Of a DNA stretch of 54,406 bases, positions 53,627 through 54,406 are shown in pieces. The notes beneath the pieces are model-generated. The model saw only the letters and a list, made by a program, of their open reading frames with translations. It had not been told where the DNA came from and did not search any database. This stretch comes from Rhizobium sp. Q54. Its GTDB lineage: Bacteria; Pseudomonadota; Alphaproteobacteria; Rhizobiales; Xanthobacteraceae. The DNA lies in assembly GCA_945870035.1 (NCBI GenBank), contig CAMBQQ010000009.1:1-54406 (forward strand). The letters run 5' to 3'. How positions within the stretch are numbered: position 1 is the stretch's first letter; every line of letters starts with the position of its first letter. The translations under genes were made by a program, and so were the position numbers.

Positions 53627-54082
53627 TTAGCTGTCCTCCTCACCCGTACTGTCGAGTGCCCGCCGTAAATTCTGCTTTGCCCGCACCAATAATGTCTCGA
53701 CCGCCGACACCGTGGTGTCGAGAATTTCCGCCACTTGCGCGTTGCTCATGCCGTCACCGTAAGTCAGCACGATGGCGGCGCGCTGCCGCTCGGGCAATTC
53801 CGCCGTTGCCTTGGCGACGGACCGGTCGCGCTCGCTTTGCTCGGCCTGTTCTGCGGCATCCGGCGTTGGATCGACGATCTCGCCGGCGGCTTCCAGTTCG
53901 ACCCAGGGCGCACGTCTTTTTCGATCGAGACAAAGGTTGACCACGATCCGGGTAAGCCAGGTGCGGAATGCCGCCAAAGGTTGCCAGCGCGGCGCATGCG
54001 TCCAGACCCGCAACATGGCTTCCTGCACCGCGTCCTCGGCGTCGGCGGCATTGCCGAGAATGCGGCGGGCGAGCCCCAGCAT
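53627..54082 (-). CDS. ECF sigma factor, present frame lacking the normal N-terminus
   Basis: This 151-residue frame carries the rest of sigma region 2 (LARRILGNAADAEDAVQEAMLRVW, about 3-28; WLTRIVVNLCLDRKRR, about 42-57) and region 4 (LPERQRAAIVLTYGDGMSNAQVAEILDTTVSAVETLLVRAKQNLR). The first available start is the ATG at 54082; upstream the frame still reads DEAAYRNLSRRHVPA, which belongs to the family, but then meets a TGA with no ATG, GTG or TTG between. The expected first 13 residues sit in another frame (54126-54165). Either it works in shortened form or it is inactivated. It should direct expression of the efflux operon. Confidence 0.8.
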   Translation of the reverse strand: MLGLARRILGNAADAEDAVQEAMLRVWTHAPRWQPLAAFRTWLTRIVVNLCLDRKRRAPWVELEAAGEIVDPTPDAAEQAEQSERDRSVAKATAELPERQRAAIVLTYGDGMSNAQVAEILDTTVSAVETLLVRAKQNLRRALDSTGEEDS

Positions 54083-54165
54083 GGCAGGGACATGACGGCG
54101 GGACAGGTTTCGGTACGCCGCCTCGTCGCCACGCGGGCCATAAGCGCTTCGTCGCTGTCATCCAT
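54083..54165 (-). pseudogene. Out-of-frame 5' end of the ECF sigma gene
   Basis: From the ATG at 54165 the frame reads MDDSDEALMARVA, a typical ECF sigma opening, then turns into unrelated sequence. The sigma frame picks up at RGDEAAYRNL. The switch falls at about 54128-54135. If the ancestor read ARVARGDEAAY, as in relatives, seven bases are missing between two CGTGGC copies; a two-base loss is also possible. A sequencing error cannot be excluded. Confidence 0.65.
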
Positions 54166-54259
54166 GTCGCGTTAGCAACCGCCATCGGGAAAACCGGTCC
54201 ATTTTCGTGTTTGGCCTATTCAATGAACGGGTGGACAGCCAAAAACCTGTGCCGGGTAA

Positions 54260-54278
54260 CTAGGGTCAGGACTCATTG
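54260..54278 (-). repeat. Terminal inverted repeat of an IS5-family element (candidate)
   Basis: CTAGGGTCAGGACTCATTG directly follows the transposase stop and is where element-derived sequence ends, next to a CTAG. The form GGGTCAGGACTC is what I expect for ends of IS5-family (IS427-like) elements in this order. The partner end lies outside the window. The end is about 95 bases from the ECF sigma start. Confidence 0.55.
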
Positions 54279-54279
54279 A

Positions 54280-54406
54280 TCACAGCCAGAAGATGACGAC
54301 TGCAGCAATGCAGATTGCTGACATGAAGGTGTGGGCGCATCGGTCGTAACGGGTATGGATACGTCGCCAGTCTTTGAGCCTGCCGAACATATTCTCGATC
54401 CTGTGA
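54280..54406 (-). mobile_element. IS5-family transposase, C-terminal part cut by the window edge
   Basis: The minus-strand frame enters from the window edge and reads RIENMFGRLKDWRRIHTRYD, then RCAHTFMSAICIAAVVIFWL and a TGA at 54280-54282. The E of RIEN is the last acid of the DDE triad, and DWRRI...TRYDRCAHTF is the usual ending of IS5-family transposases. A frame this well kept suggests a complete or recent insertion. Confidence 0.85.

Noticed and set aside
53627-54082. Programmed frameshifting in the ECF sigma gene
   Set aside because: No slippery heptamer or downstream stimulator was seen at the junction; a small deletion or a sequence error is simpler.

Overview
The window looks like chromosomal DNA from a high-GC alphaproteobacterium of the order Hyphomicrobiales, near Bradyrhizobium, Rhodopseudomonas or Pseudolabrys. 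The grounds are the strong GC bias, the many branched-chain-amino-acid-type (HAAT) ABC transporters next to orphan catabolic enzymes, and the two families of intergenic palindromes. No rRNA, tRNA, phage or CRISPR locus was seen. Each edge is cut by a partial IS5-family transposase: the N-terminus at 1-68 and the C-terminus at 54280-54406, apparently from different elements.

Layout. (1) 270-5885, minus: a complete HAAT operon (binding protein, LivH, LivM, LivG, LivF) ending in a polysaccharide-deacetylase/allantoinase-like hydrolase. (2) 6162-9553, minus: a Rieske ferredoxin, a 77-residue orphan, a metal-dependent amidohydrolase and, after a 0.7-kb gap full of inverted repeats, a leaderless NMT1/THI5-like protein. 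(3) 9708-12259, plus: a TauE/SafE permease, an alpha/beta hydrolase and an SDR protein whose four catalytic residues are all replaced. (4) 12504-17817, plus: a second HAAT operon with a fused LivH-LivM permease and a terminal MarR regulator. (5) 17976-22723: a TRAP transporter operon with a LigI-like hydrolase, divergent from a GntR/FCD regulator. (6) 22727-28690, minus: a molybdenum hydroxylase operon with one FAD subunit, one 2Fe-2S subunit and two different molybdopterin subunits. (7) 28782-31361, minus: an SGNH hydrolase, an MBOAT O-acyltransferase and a small membrane protein, probably for O-acetylation of an exported polymer. (8) 31553-34955, minus: a tight four-gene catabolic operon (DUF1932 dehydrogenase, enoyl-CoA hydratase, two-domain extradiol-dioxygenase-like VOC protein, aspartate-dehydrogenase-like protein). 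(9) 35157-36206, plus: a membrane fatty-acid desaturase. (10) 36210-38637, minus: a CrtI/PYROXD2-like flavoprotein and a canonical SDR. (11) 38863-43529, plus: a third complete HAAT operon. (12) 43640-54165, minus: a disrupted ECF sigma gene, its anti-sigma factor, a periplasmic sensor, an outer-membrane channel, a membrane-fusion protein and two RND pumps.

Read together, this is an accessory catabolic region: several uptake systems are each paired with a few enzymes for small organic, probably aromatic or heterocyclic, acids. Three features tie it together. All four junctions between a binding-protein gene and its permease gene hold a strong stem-loop. The operator-like motif TTGTATACTA in the gntR/TRAP intergenic region recurs with one change over the -10 box of the molybdenum hydroxylase operon, suggesting a shared regulon. 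The efflux locus has the sigma/anti-sigma/periplasmic-sensor layout known from Cnr-type systems, but its sigma factor reading frame is broken near the 5' end.

Limits: identifications come from motifs and family resemblance read by eye. No database search or structure prediction was run. Substrates are unknown unless stated.
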